Positions 62,552-64,000 of a DNA stretch of 64,000 nucleotides are shown piece by piece. The notes below the pieces were generated by a model that ran no database searches, was not told the origin of the DNA, and worked only from the letters and a program-made list of their open reading frames with translations. Where the stretch lies: positions 94,223 to 158,222 of the forward strand of contig JAPMOS010000091.1 of the NCBI GenBank assembly GCA_027972325.1, given 5' to 3'. The stretch is from Paratrimastix pyriformis. Lineage: Eukaryota > Preaxostyla > Paratrimastigidae. The first letter of the stretch is position 1. Each line of letters begins with the position of its first letter. Both the position numbers and the translations under genes were made by a program.

Positions 62552-63067
62552 ATGAGAAAGCAGAGAAAGCGTCTGATGCAGTTATCATTGGACTTATATA
62601 GACAGGAAGTTGAGAAGGAACCAAAAGAACCAGAATGGAAGTGTTGTGATAAGCCAGATGCAGTTACAACACCAGAAGGTTTAAATGTCTGTCAGAACTG
62701 TGGATGTGTGTTAGAGACTCCATTTGTATGTAATTTTCAGGAAGAGCGAGCAGCACGTAATAAATCACATTATGTGCCATATAAACCATCGAATTATTTC
62801 AACCAGGTGTTTAGCAAGATGGTACATTATCAGATAGCACCAACAGTCAGGGAAAGCATGAAGAGACAGTTTGCTAAGATAAAAGACAGGTTAGCCATCA
62901 GTAAGTATAGAATGAATTACAAGTTCATCATATACAAATTATTACAGGCTAATGGTATTGAAGATAAGAAGTTATACAAAAGAATTTGTGTCAATCGAGA
63001 GTTCATAAAGAAGTACGAGAAGAAGTGGAATGAGCTTAAATTAGGCTCGAGCTTAAGCAGTAAGTGA
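62552..63067 (+). CDS. VLTF-3-like late transcription factor, zinc ribbon, 171 aa
   Basis: Two Cys pairs (31/32 and 47/50, the second as VCQNCGCV) form a zinc-ribbon-type site. A Y-x-P-S-N-Y-F-N-Q segment, a basic helix and a late NYKFIIYKLLQ to KYEKKWNEL region follow. This order (zinc site, aromatic F-N motif, helices, K-x-W near the end) matches VLTF-3-like factors of large DNA viruses; a TFIIB-type zinc ribbon is the alternative. An upstream ATG in another frame (62539) is out of frame. The stop overlaps the end of the convergent 305-aa gene by 15 bases. Confidence 0.6.
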   Translation: MRKQRKRLMQLSLDLYRQEVEKEPKEPEWKCCDKPDAVTTPEGLNVCQNCGCVLETPFVCNFQEERAARNKSHYVPYKPSNYFNQVFSKMVHYQIAPTVRESMKRQFAKIKDRLAISKYRMNYKFIIYKLLQANGIEDKKLYKRICVNREFIKKYEKKWNELKLGSSLSSK

Positions 63068-63970
63068 TTTCATCGACATTAGATTTGATACTTGACGAAG
63101 CAATGTGCTTTTATCGAGGACTTTTGTATTGGTGATGATGCCAGAAATGGATGTAGCGATGTTAGATACAGTTTCAGATGCATCAGGAAGCATTAAACTG
63201 AGTTCATACTTATTGGTTGACACGACAGTCTTATCATTCTTTACGACATACAGCTCGAAGTAGCGGATGAACTTATAGATAATGTTGTTGTATTTCACAT
63301 TCATCACACAGATGTCAATTATGTTGTTTGCTTTGATAGCTTGCAGGATTAAATCGTAGGTGATGCCATTATACTTATCATTTTGATATACGACGCTCCA
63401 CATTTTGATAAATCCGAGCCATTCATTTTCGAAATTTTGCATCCGTCCAGTCACCTTTTTCTTTAAGATACCCCAGCATGAATTTACTGAGGATTCGTAC
63501 TTGTTGATGTAACGTTTCATCTTTTGTATCTCATCGACGAGTCCACTATTTTGTGATACATCACACACGACAGATTCAACGAGCAGCTTATCGAGTTTGT
63601 ATTTAAACACCTCCTCAATGAATCCACCGAGTTCAGCCATGGAATCCACATCGTCATCGAACTGTAAGTCGCGCCCGGAATTGTTTAGTAGAGGGTAAAT
63701 CCATTTCATGTAACGCTCAAATGATTGGAAGATGACAGGTTGTTTGAACACATCAGACAGCTCATACCATTCTTTTTTAATGAACACAGTTTGTCCACTG
63801 TCGAATCTTATCTTCACGACATTCTGTGCTAAGCTTTCATCTTGTTTAGCAATAGCCTCATCATAAGGCGTAAGGATTACTTTGTTAGGGTGATGGAGCT
63901 CTTGAAGAGTATCATTTAGTTGAGTTTCATTAACAGTTTCAACTGTTCTGTGCATGGTTGTCAATACCAT
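63053..63970 (-). CDS. Conserved virion-block protein, 305 aa, homologue of 11799-12734
   Basis: An intact homologue of the 311-aa protein in element A (see there for shared motifs). N-terminal region with a T-V-F-I-K-K-E-W segment, helical centre, and a C-terminal Ser/Ala/Ile-rich region. A start at 63955 (MHRTV) is possible. The next gene on this strand would be expected to be a fibre, by comparison with A. Function unknown. Confidence 0.7.
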   Translation of the reverse strand: MVLTTMHRTVETVNETQLNDTLQELHHPNKVILTPYDEAIAKQDESLAQNVVKIRFDSGQTVFIKKEWYELSDVFKQPVIFQSFERYMKWIYPLLNNSGRDLQFDDDVDSMAELGGFIEEVFKYKLDKLLVESVVCDVSQNSGLVDEIQKMKRYINKYESSVNSCWGILKKKVTGRMQNFENEWLGFIKMWSVVYQNDKYNGITYDLILQAIKANNIIDICVMNVKYNNIIYKFIRYFELYVVKNDKTVVSTNKYELSLMLPDASETVSNIATSISGIITNTKVLDKSTLLRQVSNLMSMKSLTA

Positions 63971-64000
63971 ACAAATAGAAATTCTTACTTTTGCAATGAA

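Larger units (their letters stand above)
54704..64000. mobile_element. B-right: polinton-type element, 5' part, continuing beyond the window
   Basis: Terminal repeat, then a small gene, DDE integrase, protein-primed-type PolB, small genes, GIY-YIG nuclease, VLTF-3-like protein and the 305-aa conserved protein. The right terminal repeat is not inside the window. By comparison with element A, a fibre gene would be expected next. Confidence 0.75.

Noticed and set aside
41431-64000. Reassigned stop codons (ciliate-type code) in the AT-rich half
   Set aside because: Several large genes (974, 403, 312 codons) read cleanly with the standard code and end at normal stops.

Overview
The window looks like nuclear DNA of a unicellular eukaryote, probably a protist. 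Evidence is GT-AG introns of about 50-60 bp, a Ty3/gypsy-type retrotransposon, a non-LTR-like insertion, satellites, and two endogenous viruses of the polinton-like, double-jelly-roll kind. The standard genetic code fits. No host taxon can be named from the sequence alone. Base composition splits the window: about 463-41430 is GC-rich, while 1-462 and 41430-64000 are AT-rich.

Region 1 (about 771-23425) is element A, a GC-rich integrated virus of about 22.6 kb. It is bounded by inverted terminal repeats built of a short AAGTGGCACA-type motif. Its left third is a broken replication and integration module on the minus strand: family B DNA polymerase running straight into a herpes/NCLDV-type primase, then an origin-binding-protein-type SF2 helicase, then a tyrosine recombinase. 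Its right half (10.6-23.1 kb) is a nearly intact virion module: a 311-aa conserved protein, a 1048-aa fibre with S74 autoprocessing domain, a 419-aa membrane-anchored protein, a C2H2/acidic protein, a packaging ATPase, two small membrane proteins, a myristoylation-type membrane protein and a putative major capsid protein.

Region 2 (23.4-41.4 kb) is repetitive, apparently host DNA. It holds an (AACC)n microsatellite and a gypsy-like pol whose reverse transcriptase is split by a 1.47-kb insertion with a 9-bp target duplication. It also holds a 12-bp minisatellite and an 11-kb palindromic structure. That structure has inverted arms of about 2.4 kb carrying a spliced gene of an unrecognised family, a 137-bp satellite (2 units on one side, about 19 on the other), and a central block with minus-strand exons.

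Region 3 (41.4-54.7 kb, B-left) is an AT-rich virus fragment. It holds most of the same virion module as element A: fibre, membrane protein, C2H2-ATPase fusion, capsid candidate, membrane-anchored protein and a truncated myristoylation-type protein. Region 4 (54.7-64 kb, B-right) begins with an AT-rich terminal repeat whose inverted copy is at 1-462. It carries a polinton-type DDE integrase and protein-primed-type DNA polymerase B (both frameshifted), a GIY-YIG nuclease, a VLTF-3-like zinc-ribbon protein and a homologue of A's 311-aa protein. B-left and B-right are complementary parts of one virus type, but they need not be one insertion.

The main biological point is that A and B share a virion module yet use unrelated replication and integration modules. 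A combines an apparently RNA-primed polymerase-primase-helicase with a tyrosine recombinase. B combines protein-primed PolB with a DDE integrase. In A, decay by single-base frameshifts is concentrated in replication and integration genes while most virion genes stay open. Family assignments come from motifs read by eye; no database search or structure prediction was run.
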